DNA of 64,000 nucleotides from Purshia tridentata (lineage: Eukaryota > Streptophyta > Magnoliopsida > Rosales > Rosaceae). The stretch is taken from positions 124,001 to 188,000 of the forward strand of contig QANT01001786.1 in the NCBI GenBank assembly GCA_003254885.1. Direction: 5' to 3'. This document shows positions 36,120 to 49,940 of this stretch, piece after piece (positions within the stretch are counted from its first letter, which is position 1; each line of letters starts with the position of its first letter). Made by a program: the position numbers and the translations under genes. The notes under the pieces are model-generated. The model was not told where the DNA came from and did no database searches. It saw nothing but the letters and a program-made list of their open reading frames with translations.

Positions 36120-39100
36120 AGTGGTATCAAAGCTAGTTTCAAGAATGGAGGAGTCGAATACCATGTTCAAACTCAACCAATCAAATTGGGTGATGTGGAA
36201 GACAAGAATGGAGGACATTCTGTATTGCAAGGATTTGCATGAGCCAATTGAAGGTGTTGCAGCGAAGCCAGATAATATGTCCGATGCGGATTGGAGGAAG
36301 CTGAATAAGAAAGCAGTTGGCACAATCCGACAGTGGGTGGATCATAGCGTGTTTCACCATGTATCCAACGAGACCGATGCCAAAGCACTGTGGTCAAAGT
36401 TGGAGTCCTTGTTCGAGAAAAAGACTGCAGCCAAGAAAGCATTCCTGATCAAGGAGCTTGTCAACATGAAGTTCAATGAAGGTGTTAGTGTAGCAGTACA
36501 CCTGAACAACTTCCAGAATATTATCAACCAGCTGACTACTATGGGCATGAGTATTGACGACGAGCTGCAAGCACTAATGCTACTTGGATCGTTGCCAGAT
36601 AGCTGGGAGACATTCGTAGTAACTGTAAGTAATTCTGCTTCTAATGGTGTTTTGTCTATGGATAATGTTAAAGACAACATGTTTAATGAAGAGACAAGGA
36701 GAAAGACTTCAANAGAGACAAGGAGAAAAACTTCAAACACCGAAAATAGTCAAGTCTTTGTTATGGAGAATAGAAGGAGGAGCAAGAGCAGAGATCCAAG
36801 AGGTCGAAATAAGAGCCCAAACCGATCCAAGACAAGGTTCAGAGGTACCTGTCACCACTGTGGCAAGGAAGGCCATATGAAGAAGAACTGTCGAGTTTGG
36901 ATAAAAGAACAGAAGGAAGGCATGAAGAACAAAATTCAGAAGAAAGATGACAACAACAACACTACTGCCACCTTGACTAACAATGAGGTGGAGATCCTTT
37001 CTCTTGGAGAAGAGTGCCTGCATGTGGATGATCAAGGAGTTGAGTGGATCATCGATACTGGTGCGTCTTACCACGCTACTTCTCATCTAGAGTTCTTCAC
37101 TAATTACAGAAAAGGTGACTTTGGTACAGTAAAGATGGGCAACACCAGTTACTCCAAGATTTTGGGAATTGGTGACATCACTCTTCAAACAAATCTCGGC
37201 TACAAGTTAATGTTGAAAGATGTAAGGCACGTTGCTAATCTACGCCTCAACTTAATGTCTGGAATCGCTCTTGATCGCCAAGGTTTTGAGAGTCACTTTG
37301 CAAATGGCAAGTGGAAGCTCACAAAGGGGTCGATGGTGGTCGCTAGAGGAAAGGCTTGCTGCTCACTCTACAAGACATGTGGAAAGATCATCAAAGATGA
37401 GTTAAATGTCGTGGATGATTCTTCTCCAGATCTATGGCATAAGAGGCTAGGCCACATCAGTGAGAAAGGCCTACACGTTCTGGCAAAGAAGACACTCATT
37501 CCCTTTGCCAAAGGTATGCCATTAAACTCTTGTGATTATTGTTTATATGGCAAGCATCATAAAGTAAGTTTTTCTAGATCCTCCACAAAGAAAGAAAATT
37601 TGCTTGATCTTGTACATTCCGATGTATGTGGTCCAATGGAGGTGGAATCATTGGGTGGTAATAAATACTTTGTTTCTTATATTGATGACGCTTCACGCAA
37701 AGTTTGGGTATATTTGATGAAGTCAAAAGATCAGGTATTTCAAACTTTTCAGCAGTTTCATACCATGGTGGAAAGAGAGACAGGGAGATCTCTTAAGTGT
37801 CTCCGTAGTGACAATGGCGGAGAGTATACTTCTCATCAGTTTAGAGATTACTGTCTAAAGCATGGTATAAGGCATGAGAAGACGGTTCCTGGCACTCCAC
37901 AACACAATGGTGTGGCAGAAAGGTATAACCGCACTATCATGGAGAGGGTCAGATGTATGCTGAGGACTGCTAAATTACCCAAACACTTCTGGGCTGAAGC
38001 TGTGAGGACCGCCTGCTATCTAATCAACAGATCTCCATCAGTACCGTTGGGTCTTGAAGTTCCAGAGAGAGCTTGGACATGCAAAGATGTATCCTACTCT
38101 CATATGAAGGTATTTGGTTGCAAAGCCTTTGCACACGTGCCCAAAGAACAGAGAACAAAGCTGGACGACAAGACAATTCCTTGCATCTTCCTTGGTTATG
38201 GAAATGAGGAATTCGGCTATCGGCTGTGGGACCCGAAGCAGAAGAAATTTATAAGAAGCAGAGATGTTATCTTCTATGAAGATGAGACTTTTGATTCAGA
38301 CAAGCAAGAACCAAGACGGCCAGTCAGAAGCATTGATGCATCACAACAAGCTACAACAAATGAAGTTGAACAAGCAGAAGTTGAAGAGATACCTGGAGAG
38401 AGAGATGACGAGACGCCTCCAGATATTACTAATCAGGGGGAGCACAATCAGGAGGAGCCTGATCAGGGGGAGCCTGAACAAAGAGAGCCGCCAGCTCAAC
38501 AAGAAAATCCAAGAGTACCTGAACCCAGAAGATCCACTAGAGAACGTAAGACATCTACCAAGTATCCTTCATCAGAGTATATTTTGCTGACCAGCGATGG
38601 AGAACCTGAGACCTTTGAGAAAGCCAAGTCTCATAAAGACAGTGATAAATGGATGAAGGCTATGGAGTCTGAGATGGACTCTCTACTGAAAAATGGCACT
38701 TATGAGTTGGTAGAGCTTCCAAAAGGTAGAAAAACACTCAAGAACAAGTGGGTGTATAAGCTAAAAAGAGATGCGAATGAAAAGGTGACAAAGTACAAGG
38801 CTTGCTTGGTGGTCAAAGGATTTGGGCAGAAGAAAGGTATTGACTTTGATGAAATCTTCTCTCCTGTTGTGAAAATGACCTCCATCCGTGTTATCTTGGG
38901 TCTGGCAGCATGTATGGATCTCGAGCTGGAGCAGTTGGACGTCAAAACTGCATTTCTTCATGGTAATTTGGAAGAAGAAATATACATGGAGCAACCTGAG
39001 GGATTCAAAGTCCAAGGGAAAGAACACATGGTTTGTAAACTAAAGAAAAGCCTATATGGCTTGAAGCAAGCGCCAAGGCAGTGGTATAAGAAGTTCGACT

Positions 39101-40274
39101 CATTCATGGTGGGTCATGGGTACAAGAGAACTAACGCCGATCCATGTGTTTACATCCGACACTTCCCTGGTGGTAATTTCATTATCCTATTGCTCTATGT
39201 TGATGATATGTTAATTGTTGGACAAGATGCCATCATGATTCGCAGGTTAAAAGAAGATTTATTCAAGTCCTTTGACATGAAGGACTTAGGACCTGCTAAA
39301 CAAATCTTGGGCATGGAGATCGTTCGTGACAGAAAAGCAAAGAAGCTATGGTTGTCACAAGAGAGGTATGTTGAACGGGTGCTTGAAAGGTTCAACATGA
39401 AAAGAGCTAAATCGGTGAGCTCACCTCTAGCTAGTCATTTCAAACTCAGTAAGAAGTCATGCCCAAAGACAGAAGAAGAAAAAGAGAAGATGGCCTCTAC
39501 GCCTTACTCTTCGGCAGTGGGGAGTCTTATGTATGCTATGGTGTGTACGAGGCCAGATATAGCCCATGCAGTTGGAGTTGTGAGAGGAGTCTAATGTATG
39601 CTATGGTGTCTACAAGGCCATATATAGCTCATGCAGTTGGAGTTGTGAGCAGATTTCTCTCTAATCCAAGAAAAGAACATTGGGAAGCGGTAAAATGGAT
39701 TCTCAAATATTTGAGAGGTACTTCTAAAGTATGCTTGTGCTTTGGTGGTTCCAAACCAATATTGGAGGGTTTTTCAGATTCAGACATGGGCGGTGACCTC
39801 GATGGTAGAAAGTCCACTTCTGGGTACTTGTTTACCTTTGCAGGGGGAGCCGTCTCATGGCAATCTAAGTTACAAAAGTGCGTGGCTTTATCCACAACAG
39901 AAGCAGAGTATATTGCTGCTACTGAAGCTAGTAAAGAAATATTGTGGTTAAAAAGATTTCTCCAAGAGTTGGGGATAAAGCAAGATGAATATGTGGTTCA
40001 CTGTGATAGTCAAAGTGCGCTTGATTTAAGCAAGAATACCACATTTCATTCTCGCACCAAGCACATCGAGATCCACTACCATTGGATAAGATAAGCTATT
40101 GAGAACAAGTTGTTGCAATTGAAGAAGATTCACACAGACAAAAATCCATCTGACATGCTCACAAAGATTGTTCCTAAACAGAAGCAAGAGTTCTGTATCA
40201 AGGCAATTGGGATGCACTCCAAGTAATTTGGAGTCATGAATGGTATTCCTCCCTCATGGTCTGGAGGGGGAGAT

Positions 40275-40948
40275 TGTTGGGCTAATTAAATATCCAGCCC
40301 ATGTTTTACAGAAGCTTGTAGAATACTCTCCATTCTTAAGTCGGTGGAATTATCTAAAAAACTCCACAAAGCAAGAATATTGGTGCAAGCTAGAAACTTG
40401 TGGAAATATCTAGAGACTAATCAATTCTCCTAGTAGCTAGAAACTTGTGAAAATATCTAGAGACTAATCAATTCTCCAAGTTATCCAAGAGTTGGTGGAC
40501 TTTTCTCCAAGTTGCTAGAAGGATCCATCCATGGCTATAAAAGGAGGATGAGGCTTGGCATTTAACATCAAGCAATTGAAGCAATCAAGCTAATTGCATT
40601 CCGACTACCACTCAAAGTGAGGAGTGAGAGTATAGAGAAAGAGAGAGTGTGAGAGAAGTGAAGTATTTCTTTTGGTGTTTCCTTCAAGGTGTTCATAGCT
40701 TGAAGAAGTGGTGATTCCTCTTGTACTCTTTAGGTGTTCATCAAGTCTTGTTCTTAGACTTGGTAAGATCTTTCCGCTGTACCCATTATTTGATATAGTG
40801 GAGTTATTCTAATATCGCTGCCCGTGGACGTAGGCACACTGCCGAACCACGTTAAATCCTTGGTGTCCTTATTTACTTTTTTTCTCTTGCCTATTTCTTT
40901 ATTGGTTTGAGTTTGTGTTTTTCCCATTCTATCTAATCGATCCTAACA
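40275..40948 (+). repeat. Downstream LTR of the copia fossil
   Basis: A 674-base terminal repeat starting TGTTGGGCTAATT and ending CTAACA directly after the polypurine tract. It carries a TATA-like box (tataaaa near 40535) and an internal tandem repeat of about 43 bases (40389 and 40436 starts). Confidence 0.88.
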
Positions 40949-41744
40949 CATGAAAGTAAAAGTATTCGAAATTACTGAACCATTAGCCCTCAGTAAAATG
41001 CTTCATGCTTCACATATGAACAAATATGAGGGAAGTTTTATTTTAACAAAAATTGAAATTTTAATGCAAAGAAAAAAAGGAAAAGAATAAAAATGGCCTC
41101 AGTTATTGCCCTTCTGAAATTGGCCTCAGATCCAACTACTACCTTTTCATTTTCACCCATTCCCCTTGTCCCAACTTCATTTTCTCTAATTTTTTTCATA
41201 ATAAATATGGCAAACGATCTTTTAATACACTCATTAATTGGAGATCGTAGTAATATCCGTTGTTTGAACTGGAAAATTTTCATGGTCATTGCTTGTTTGC
41301 AAGTCCACAACATTAGTCTCCCCAAAATTTAAGTTGAAATATTTTGGAAGATTGTCAAGATAAATGCGACCAACTAGCAAAAATTCAGAATATATGGCAG
41401 GCAAAGTCATTGCTCTTGTCCCAACTTTTTATCTCCGCGTTACTTTTATGTGTGCTGGACCTTCTGGTCCAACCGTAACACTCGCAAAACAAATAAAAGA
41501 TAGTCTTTTCTCAAAGAAAAAACACCAATCTAAACTCATAAATAGACTTGACAAAGAAGACCTACATGCAAATAAAGACAAATGCCAACAGAAGTTAATT
41601 TATACATAGATCATATACCAAAAGAAGTTACTGTATACATACGTTGCTACCAAAAGAAGTTTGTATACACAAATCATATGCAGCAAAATACATATCACTG
41701 GACAAGACCTAGAGAGACATTATGCACGTACACAAAACATTTTT
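40949..41744. other. Spacer after the LTR element
   Basis: AT-rich sequence between the retrotransposon and the 3' end of the minus-strand F-box gene. No supported gene. Confidence 0.5.
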
Positions 41745-43837
41745 CTAAACCATTGTGTGTGTGTTTTGGCAGGACCAATGTGTAGACGAGGGACCATCAA
41801 CACAAATCTGAACACGGAGTACCTCATTAAAGACCCCTCGATAAATCACCATCAGAAGCTGATCTTCTTTGGTTATTGCAAGATCTGCCAAACAGAAGTG
41901 ACGAGAAAGAACCTCATCTCTCTTACGATCCCCATTCAGCGTTCTTCCCCCTACCTTCCACCACTTAACATAAGCTTTCCGCTCTGAAATCTTGCTCCTC
42001 CGAACTGCTTTCAACAGACATTTGGCCTGCCAAAAGTATCTAAAATCAAAATTTTGATATTTCTGTAAAAAGCCCATTAGGTTATGCTAGCAATAAAACA
42101 CATAATATGCACTCTCACGAACAGGGCACAAGTGTTAGCATGAAAAAGGAACAACCATAGAATTTTTAACTTTCAAAATGTATGTACAATTGTTATACCA
42201 GATGTTTTCTGCACTCAAGCTTTCAAATGTTCAAGATTACATACCTACATATGTGCAGGTCTGCTGCATGTGTAAAGCTAAGGGAAATTAACATTTGCAG
42301 TTCTTCCAAACATAATAAACAACAGAAAACCCAATGAAAGGAAAATAAAAAGGGAATACGAGAAAAAGACTAGTACTCTCTCTGAAGTGAATTTCAATTG
42401 AGCTCGAGTAAAGTGGTTTCCTTATACACAGCCAGAGGAGCTAATCTAGATGAGTTTGTAACTGCTGTCACATTCCATTTTCTAAAAACCTTATTAGAAA
42501 TCTAATATAATAACTTCAAGTTAGCAGAATACTAACAACCGCTACTGCTAATTGTCACATCCAGTTAGCAGAATCTAACTGCTAGCTGTCAATCCATTTG
42601 ATTATAATAGATTATATTCTTCAGATTAACCCATTTTCCATCATCATAACTTTGAAAACCATAGACATAGCACATTTTGTACTTTAGCCATGTTTGAACA
42701 AACATCTGGACACAATCTGCCTTTTTGAGGACACAGAGCAGCTATGAGCCTAGAACAAAGTATTCAATGTAAAAGGTTATAACAAAGTATTCAATACAAG
42801 GCTATAATAGAGTATTCATGCAATTCAAAGAAAAATAAACAAAACATAGAACCCTATGCCATATAATCAATAGTGGTAAAAGTATATACCGGCACTCGAA
42901 GCCAACATATGCAGTAATGCAAGCCAAGCAGGTTAACCAAAACAGCAAGCTTTGGTTTGAAAAATATCATTTCCACATCCTTATACCCAAGTTGCAATGT
43001 GCGAAGGTTTTCCATTGCTATATTATACTGTCTAACCTCAATAGATCCAGATGATGCACATTTTTGCACAAACTGAATCGTCGAGTTAGCTTTAGCCACC
43101 TTCTCATTGTGCACCTCCACGTACAAGTTCCTCCACCCCTATAGCATTTTAATTGGTATATGAATGAAAGAAGGCAATACTTAAATATCCAATAAGCAAA
43201 ACTGCCTGTACAAATATAGACCTACAAACATGATGGACTATAATGAAATATACCGTTTTCCTTCCTAAGCAATCATAGATATGTCATTAGAGGTGGCATC
43301 ACAAGCTGATATTATGAGTACTTAAATCAGTTGATTGATTGATTGATTAACATATACAAAAACAAACAAAAAAACACAAGTTGCAATTACAAAAAAAGAA
43401 AATGGTATAACAAATTGAATATATTATAAAGTGAACAGTGAACGGCAGACTACCTTGGACATGGGTTTTTTGGTTGCAGAGGAAGAAGACCCATCAAACA
43501 CAGAAGGCCATCTCTCTCGGACCAGTGGTTCCCATATGCAATCTGCCCTACATAGCTCCCTCCAAAACCTAGAACAACTCCCCAACGCACATACATCCCA
43601 TACCTTCGTTTGAAGAGTAAATACATACACAAATCTCTGTAAGTTATAAAAAATAATAAATAAAATAAAAAACCGAAAAGAAGATGAAATAATCAAGGGC
43701 CTCACCTGCAGTAATGAAACAATTTTGAGGGAAATCTCTTCTGGAACTGGGAGAGAGTTCATTTTGATCTGCTTAGGCCTTTGAACTGAGTACACATTTG
43801 ACTTCGGATTTTGGGACATTTGGGTTGGTTTCAACAT
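41745..43837 (-). CDS. Small F-box protein
   Basis: Four minus-strand exons (43706-43837, 43454-43603, 42890-43138, 41745-42026) join in phase 0 to 270 residues. The F-box spans the first join: LPVPEEISLKIVSLLQ, then VWDVCALGSCSRFWRELC and a following CIWEPLVRERWPS. The rest is unfamiliar helical sequence (WRNLYVEVHNEKVAKANSTI and so on), without LRR, Kelch or FBD repeats. The last exon reads through to a stop in a sequence QNTHTMV that looks like intron or UTR, so the real C-terminus may differ. The start at 43837 is the first ATG of the frame; ATGs at 43819 and 43762 are alternatives. It probably acts as an SCF ligase subunit; the target is unknown. Confidence 0.75.
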
Positions 43838-45313
43838 GGTAGCACCCTTCGTTAAACGACACCGTCCAAGTCGAGTCTCCGAAACCGGACGACAAGATGC
43901 ACACCTCTTTCTAACTCTTGTTCTCACGCACTGAAGGAGATAAATTTTTGTCCCAACAGTAAAACGACTTTCTGGGTTTCCTTCTCATCGACTAAACGAC
44001 ATCACCAAGACCATAGGATCTGTAGCTTGAAGAAGAACGAAGGAGAAATGGTCATTTTTAACATTAGGGGATTCAGGATTAGTAAACGTGTTTATTTTCG
44101 TTCCGACTTTCGAGTTCATTGACTTGCTAAAAAATTCCCACCACTAATTTAACCAAGCGAAACCTAATTTACCTCCACACCCAAATTCAAAATTTTAAAA
44201 TGCTACTTTTATATGCATTCCACTAAAATGCGGGAAACTAATACCCACAGCTCATTTCGGGTTAAGTGCGGGTTAAAAACCGAAAAACCATTCCAAATCG
44301 AAAAAGTCTGTTTGTGAAATTGAATCGAATCGAACTGAACTGATTCCTTGTAATCAGTTATGTTCTTAGTCATAAAACCGAGACGAACCGAACCCATCTG
44401 AGTCAAGCATACACTATGGGCCAGAAAGTGACCCAAAATGCATTGAAACACAAATTCATACTTAAAATGGGTCACATTGAAACTGATACACAAAAGCCCG
44501 GACCCACATGGGTTACCAGCAGACGAAAGAGAGAGAAAGCACATGGGCATTGTTGACGCGTGTGTAGCCCACTAACGTCCAAAATTATTGGACCGCTGGT
44601 GGATGAACATCCCAAATTATTTCACAACACTCCCTTTTCTTTTTTTAATTATACTGTTCATATTCATACCATATCATCCTAATTTTGTTTTTTTAATCAT
44701 ACAAAAATATGAAAAAATACTAGAAATACCTCAACAAATTCCAAACTTTTTTTTTAAAAGCCCACAAAATTTTCAATGGCTCTTCAAATTCTATATATAT
44801 ATACATATATAGCATCCACAAGTTTTTTTTCAAAAAAATAACGCTTTAACATAAAATTTATACAAAAAAATTTAGTTTTTACTATGGTGAGACTTAGAGG
44901 ATAACAATGGCTCTTCAAAATTCTATATATATATACACATATATAGCATCCACAAGTTTTTTTTCAAAAAAATACCGCTTTAACATAAAATTTATACAAA
45001 AGAATTTAGTTTTTACTATGGTGAGACTTAGAGGATATTCATAGGAGACAAGTAAATATCACGCCCTAGCAATGGCTTGGTTAGAGAAGAGTCACAACTC
45101 ATTTCTTGGTGCAAATCAAAGAAGAAATGTGTTTTCGCATGAAATTTATAGAATTTTAAAGCGTAATTTTAACATAAATATGGAAAAAGAGAAAATATAA
45201 ACTATAAACTAAAAATTGTTTAATTTGGTGCTTCCAAAATTAAACATGTCCAAATTAAGGATTTGCTTAATGTTTGAAATGGAAGCATATATAACAAGAA
45301 AGTGAAGATTGAT
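43838..45313. other. Spacer with a 131-bp tandem duplication
   Basis: Holds the F-box gene promoter and the invertase 3' region. AT-rich. The tandem duplication at 44774-45035 is listed separately. No gene is seen. Confidence 0.55.
44774..45035. repeat. Tandem duplication, about 131-bp unit
   Basis: The segment from 44774 (caatggctcttcaaattcta) recurs from 44905 and continues to gagacttagaggata. The copies differ at about four positions by eye. Confidence 0.9.
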
Positions 45314-47205
45314 TTAAGAGCTCCATGAAGCTGATCTTTTAACAAGGGGCTTCATTTGCTTGTCTTCCTCTAATGATATCATGCCCAAATGGGAAGGATC
45401 TTCCAGCATCATCTTAGCCACCAAGTAGCCTGCAATCGACCATGTCTGAAACTTACGTGCCTGCTTCCCAATGTATCTCCCAAGCTTCCCATCATAATAC
45501 TCCGGCCAATTGTCTTTCGACAACCGGCTTTCCGCAAGTTCTATGGCTCGTCTTGCAATTTGGGGACGCCCAGTCTTTACACACGCCGCAGTCAACAGCC
45601 ACAAAAGCACTGCAGCATAAAATTATGCTAAAAGGAATCGAAACCCTAACTTATTATACACGTCAAAGATTATATAAATTAAATGTTTACCTGGCCAAGA
45701 GCCCCCATTGTGGTAACTCCACCTAGTATTCTTGGGGTCACAGCCGGTGACAATTCGCCATTCATGGCTTTCTATAGCTGGATAACAAATCTTCAATGGC
45801 ATATCCCCAACCAATTCTTCCCAACGCGATTCAATAAGGTCCATTATGGCATCAGATTGCTCAGGTGTTGCCAAAGATGATAAGATTGCCACACAATTGC
45901 CCAAGCAGAACCAGCGAAAATCCATTCTCGCAGGGCTCACATTCCCAATGAAGTAACCACCACGACTCGGCATGAAATCGAAAACCCAATCTGGAAGCGA
46001 ATCGGGCATTACGTTGAACTTGTTCACTGCAGTGTGAGAGTACTCCTCTGTTTTATAGCGATAGATATCATTGAGCTGCTTCAGGTCCAGCCAAAAATAT
46101 CTCCTCATGTGATAACTTAGAGCATGGAGACGGTCTGTTATTCGCTCCACAAACTCCTTCCCCACATTGTCTTGCTTGAGCAAAACCAGAGCACATCTCA
46201 AAGCCATGAAGAACAGTGCTTGAATTTCAATTGGGTACCCATACACACCCTGTAGTGTCAATTGGGTACTCATATATATGATGATAAAACAAAATAATTT
46301 AACATTATGTAATTTATATTAAGATGATAAAGTGCAAAATGAATATTGACTGACCATTCTACGATCAATCATACAGCAACCATCAGCACAGAGCAGAGTT
46401 GGGAATGTGTCAAAGCCTTCAGAGAGACAGAGGCTGAGAATTAGGAGCATGCCATTTTGGCAGTCAGGCATTTCAGCGAGTGAAGTGTCCCCTGTGGACT
46501 TTGTGTAAGCACGAAGCAATATAATCCACCAAAACCCAGAATCAACAGGAGCTACTCTTCCTATTGCACTCTCACCAAAATCTGCAGTTAAAGTTTCGAG
46601 ATTTCTTATTGGATCATGGAGCACTTTGAAACTCGCTGGCATTACCCCTTCTCCAAGTTTGAACTCGTCCACTATTTTCTCCCACGATTGCAGCCGAAGA
46701 GTTTTCAATAGAAAATTCTTCACTATTTCATACTCCCCATTCATTAAAAATGCCAATGCACTTGGCACAAAATCTCTAAGAAACACCTGTCACATGCCAA
46801 AATATGTGTCATTTAAAAACTTATATCTAGCCTTTTTGTGTTTTAAAGAATCTCGATTAGTACTCGAGCTCTTACCTGATCATAGTTGAGTTCTTCGACA
46901 GAATGGTCGACTGCGGCGAGGGTGCCAACAGCTTGGCCCCGGAAGTGAACGACTGCGCGCCTCAAGGTGTCCCATGCATCAGCAACCATGGGATGTGAGT
47001 CATAGTGATTGTTTGATCTTGGACTGTTGATGCTGCACCATGACCTTTCATCAAAGGATCTCTTCCTCTCCACGTTCAAGGGCCTACCCCTGTCCATTAA
47101 CCTAAGAATATCCGAGTCCTCGAACATTTCAAACAGAGTGCCTGCTGTCTCAAGACTCCTTACGCTTCCATTCAGCGAAGTATGATCCGAGGCAATCGGA
47201 GACAT
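45314..47205 (-). CDS. Cytosolic alkaline/neutral invertase (GH100)
   Basis: Cleaves sucrose to glucose and fructose at neutral pH. Four minus-strand exons (46876-47205, 46355-46786, 45691-46249, 45314-45609) join in frame to 538 residues. The N-terminus [14 protein letters not shown] lacks a transit peptide, which puts it in the cytosolic clade. The conserved KRSFDERS phosphorylation-type motif is present, as are [20 protein letters not shown] (with the catalytic Asp of GH100), [50 protein letters not shown], and the C-terminal NGGSWP and KRSASWSS ends. Only small changes from the family are seen (for example VEELNYDQ). It shares a divergent spacer with the plus-strand zinc-finger gene. Confidence 0.95.
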
Positions 47206-48582
47206 CTTAATTTTCAGAGTGATCGATCACAATTCAGAGTTATAGGCTCAAAATTCTGCATATATAGAATTTGTTCAACATGATCAACATCAAATTAAGC
47301 ATAAAAAACAGTAAGGAATTGAATCACAAATTCATATATCTCACACCATTAGCAATACGTCATATGCATATATATATGTATGCTTACCAAAACCAGGAGA
47401 ACAAGGACAAGGTATGATCGAGTACGAGTCTTGAAGTTGTGGATAGAGACTTCAATAGCATAGATATTGAGTTGACAAGAAAGATAATAAAGAGGCTATG
47501 AAATTAAGCATAAATGAATGAAGTTGGGAGGGAGGTAAAGTTGTTGTATTTATGGACGGAAGTTGGTGATCTCGGGAAATCCGTTGGCGACTTGGGATGC
47601 TCCCCACATTTTGTCTTTTTTATGTGCTCCGGTGTGTCTCGATCCAAAGGCTCACAGTACTGGAATATTAATTGGAAACGAATCAACTATTAATTTTTTT
47701 ATTTTGGATAAGAATCAACAATTAATTATGACAGTTGATCCTCGATCATTTATTACTTTTTCTTTTTCTAAACTTCATAGTGTTTGGTTCGCGGAATGAG
47801 AATCAATTAAATTTGCTTAAATTTTCAATAAGACCTTTATATTTATAAATAAGTACTCATATTTGTAGTGATATTCGTAATTTATTTAAGATATTTAAGA
47901 AACACGTTGCAAAGTTGAAGATCTTAATTTTTACTGTTTTGGTCCAAAATAAGTAAGTGTTATTGTGTACTGCAAGTCAAATATTGAATATTGATACATA
48001 ATTTTGGAAAGATATATAACTCTGCTTGACTAAAAATGCATGTTGGCCAAAAAAGGAAAAATAAATCGGCGGGAACTAGGAGCCATGTGAGTTCTCCATG
48101 ATCAAGAATTGGCATATATAGTTTTTAGTAGCTTCTGAAGAGATTTAAGTAAGGTGATCGGCTTGGGATTCAAGTAATCTTTATGAAATTAATAATAAAT
48201 CTTAAACAATCAGTAAGAGATCATAAATCTTAAACAACCTTGAGGAGTATGAATCTTAATTAATAAATAATTTATAGCAAATCAGAAAATTGAAGATTTA
48301 GATGACCAAAAGTTGAAATAATCATGTTAAATATCCTTGAAAAATAATTATGACAGAATATTACAGTGATGCACATAATAATTATGAGGCAATTAGCGTA
48401 GGAAAGAAATCCAGATCTTAGCCAAAGCATAGTCATCACTTCAATCCTTTGCTACTATAATGCATGTTACAATTACGATTTGAAATTTCTTTCCAAACAT
48501 GAACGAGAACGCATTAATTCAACCCTTAATATAAAGGACTTCAGCATCCACAACCTTTGCATCAACACAAGTTTAAATTTCT
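47206..48582. other. Divergent promoter region: invertase and zinc finger
   Basis: About 1.4 kb between two divergent starts. AT-rich. The invertase leader is followed by possible leader introns. No coding region is supported. Confidence 0.55.
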
Positions 48583-49455
48583 ATGGCAGATCCCGGAGTA
48601 CTAGAAGCGGCCTCACTAGAGTCACCATGCAAAGACGGTGATGATGACATGAAGATGAAGATGAAGATGACTGAATCTGAACCCTCAGAGGCACCCGGCA
48701 GATCTACTTCTCTCTTACTCGATCTAAAGCTATCCAATACTGATGATTCGAGTACTGATCATGGGTCAAATATTGAACTGAATCTCTTCAACTCCACGAT
48801 GAACCAAATTTCATCGTCTCAACGTAACGAGGCCACAACAACAGATGAGATCGCCACACATGATCGAAAGAAAACTGAATCTAGGGTTTTTACATGCAAC
48901 TTCTGCAAGAGAGAGTTCTCTACCTCACAAGCATTGGGAGGGCATCAAAACGCTCACAAACAAGAGCGTGCGATAGCCAAAAGGCGTCAAGGAATGGATG
49001 TGGGGGGTAGTTTTGAACATCCACCTTTTCCTAATTACTACCCATACTCCAGCGTTTCCTCACACTCCATTTATGGACCTATTGTCAATAGGTCTCCTCT
49101 TGGTGTGAGGATGAACTCCATGATTCACAAGCCTTCTTATGCATGGTGCTTGCCTGCCGGGTATGGGAGGTTCGTCGTCGACGGTTCCGCGTGGCCAAGG
49201 CCATGCTTCGTCAACCCTGCACCCTCTCCTTCTAGGTTAAACTTGGAGGGTTTTGCTATTAACCGTGGATTAGGGTTTGCAGGAACCAGCGCTTCAACAA
49301 GTCATGGTAATACTGCACTACTTCACAACTTTGGTGGGCCCAACATTGCAACAATTAACAGGCCAACCAGTGCTGATCTTCTCCACCGACCAAGAGATCA
49401 AACTCCAAAATCTGATACTGATGCTGCTGGACTGGATCTGTCACTCAAGCTTTAA
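48583..49455 (+). CDS. Single C2H2 zinc-finger protein with EAR motif
   Basis: An intronless 290-residue protein of the plant one-finger C2H2 (Q-type, ZFP1/3/4/7-like) group. The finger at about 104-127 reads [20 protein letters not shown] with the invariant QALGGH DNA-contact motif. A basic segment (RAIAKRRQG) follows. The C-terminus ends DLSLKL, an LxLxL EAR repression motif, and a second LxL-type stretch (LLLDLKLS) lies near residue 45. These features fit a nuclear transcriptional repressor in development or hormone response. Met-Lys repeats (MKMKMKMTE) near residue 25 are a small coding repeat. The start is the first ATG, after a leader ending in tttctatggcag. Confidence 0.92.
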   Translation: MADPGVLEAASLESPCKDGDDDMKMKMKMTESEPSEAPGRSTSLLLDLKLSNTDDSSTDHGSNIELNLFNSTMNQISSSQRNEATTTDEIATHDRKKTESRVFTCNFCKREFSTSQALGGHQNAHKQERAIAKRRQGMDVGGSFEHPPFPNYYPYSSVSSHSIYGPIVNRSPLGVRMNSMIHKPSYAWCLPAGYGRFVVDGSAWPRPCFVNPAPSPSRLNLEGFAINRGLGFAGTSASTSHGNTALLHNFGGPNIATINRPTSADLLHRPRDQTPKSDTDAAGLDLSLKL

Positions 49456-49940
49456 ATTATTAATTGTTGTTTTTTTTTTCATCAGAATTAATTTATTGTC
49501 GACGTCGTTGCAAAAACTTTATCATTCTGGTTGTCATTTTTAATATTATTCTCGTTTATCAGAAGTGAGCCACATCAATGGCACCACAACATAATATTTT
49601 CATTATTAGTTACTGAGTTGCTGTCGTGATCAGCATTCTTTGGTAAAATCCCAGTAAACAAAAAAATTGCGATGATACTGAACATTATATGTAACTTATT
49701 GAAAAATTAATAATTTTGTGCCTGAATTTTACCTTGAAAACTGATTTCATTATTTTAATTTCAAAACTTTACATTTGGTTTTTGTGTTTTATATTGTTTG
49801 TAATTTAAGAATCTTTTATATCCAAGATGAGTTTTTTTTTTCAAATTAAAATTAATGAATTGGCAAGTTTATTAAAAAATTACAAAAAATCATGTATGTA
49901 ATTAACCTTTAATTTGATTTTCAAAAAAAAAATTAATTTT

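Larger units (their letters stand above)
35968..40948 (+). mobile_element. Ty1-copia LTR retrotransposon (fossil), Tork/Tnt1-like
   Basis: This is a virus-like LTR element in plus orientation. In order: an upstream terminal repeat (35968-36119), a primer-binding site matching initiator tRNA-Met (tggtatcaaagc, 36122-36133), gag from about 36145 with a CCHC zinc knuckle near 36853-36897, protease (DTGAS) near 37050, integrase, reverse transcriptase with YVDDM near 39200, RNase H to about 40090, a polypurine tract (about 40262-40273) and the downstream terminal repeat (40275-40948). Integrase before reverse transcriptase marks Ty1-copia. The coding region is long and nearly continuous, but the element looks broken in about one or two places and its terminal repeats are unequal in length. 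By eye about six differences lie in roughly 150 shared terminal-repeat bases, suggesting an age of one to a few million years. No matching target-site duplication was found. Confidence 0.93.

Noticed and set aside
41093-41332. Plus-strand hydrophobic open frame
   Set aside because: Low complexity, AT-rich and isolated; no sign of a signal peptide gene or family.
43325-43360. Possible CRISPR-like or satellite array (gattgattgatt)
   Set aside because: Only a few tetranucleotide units in an intron; CRISPR arrays are not expected in plant nuclear DNA.
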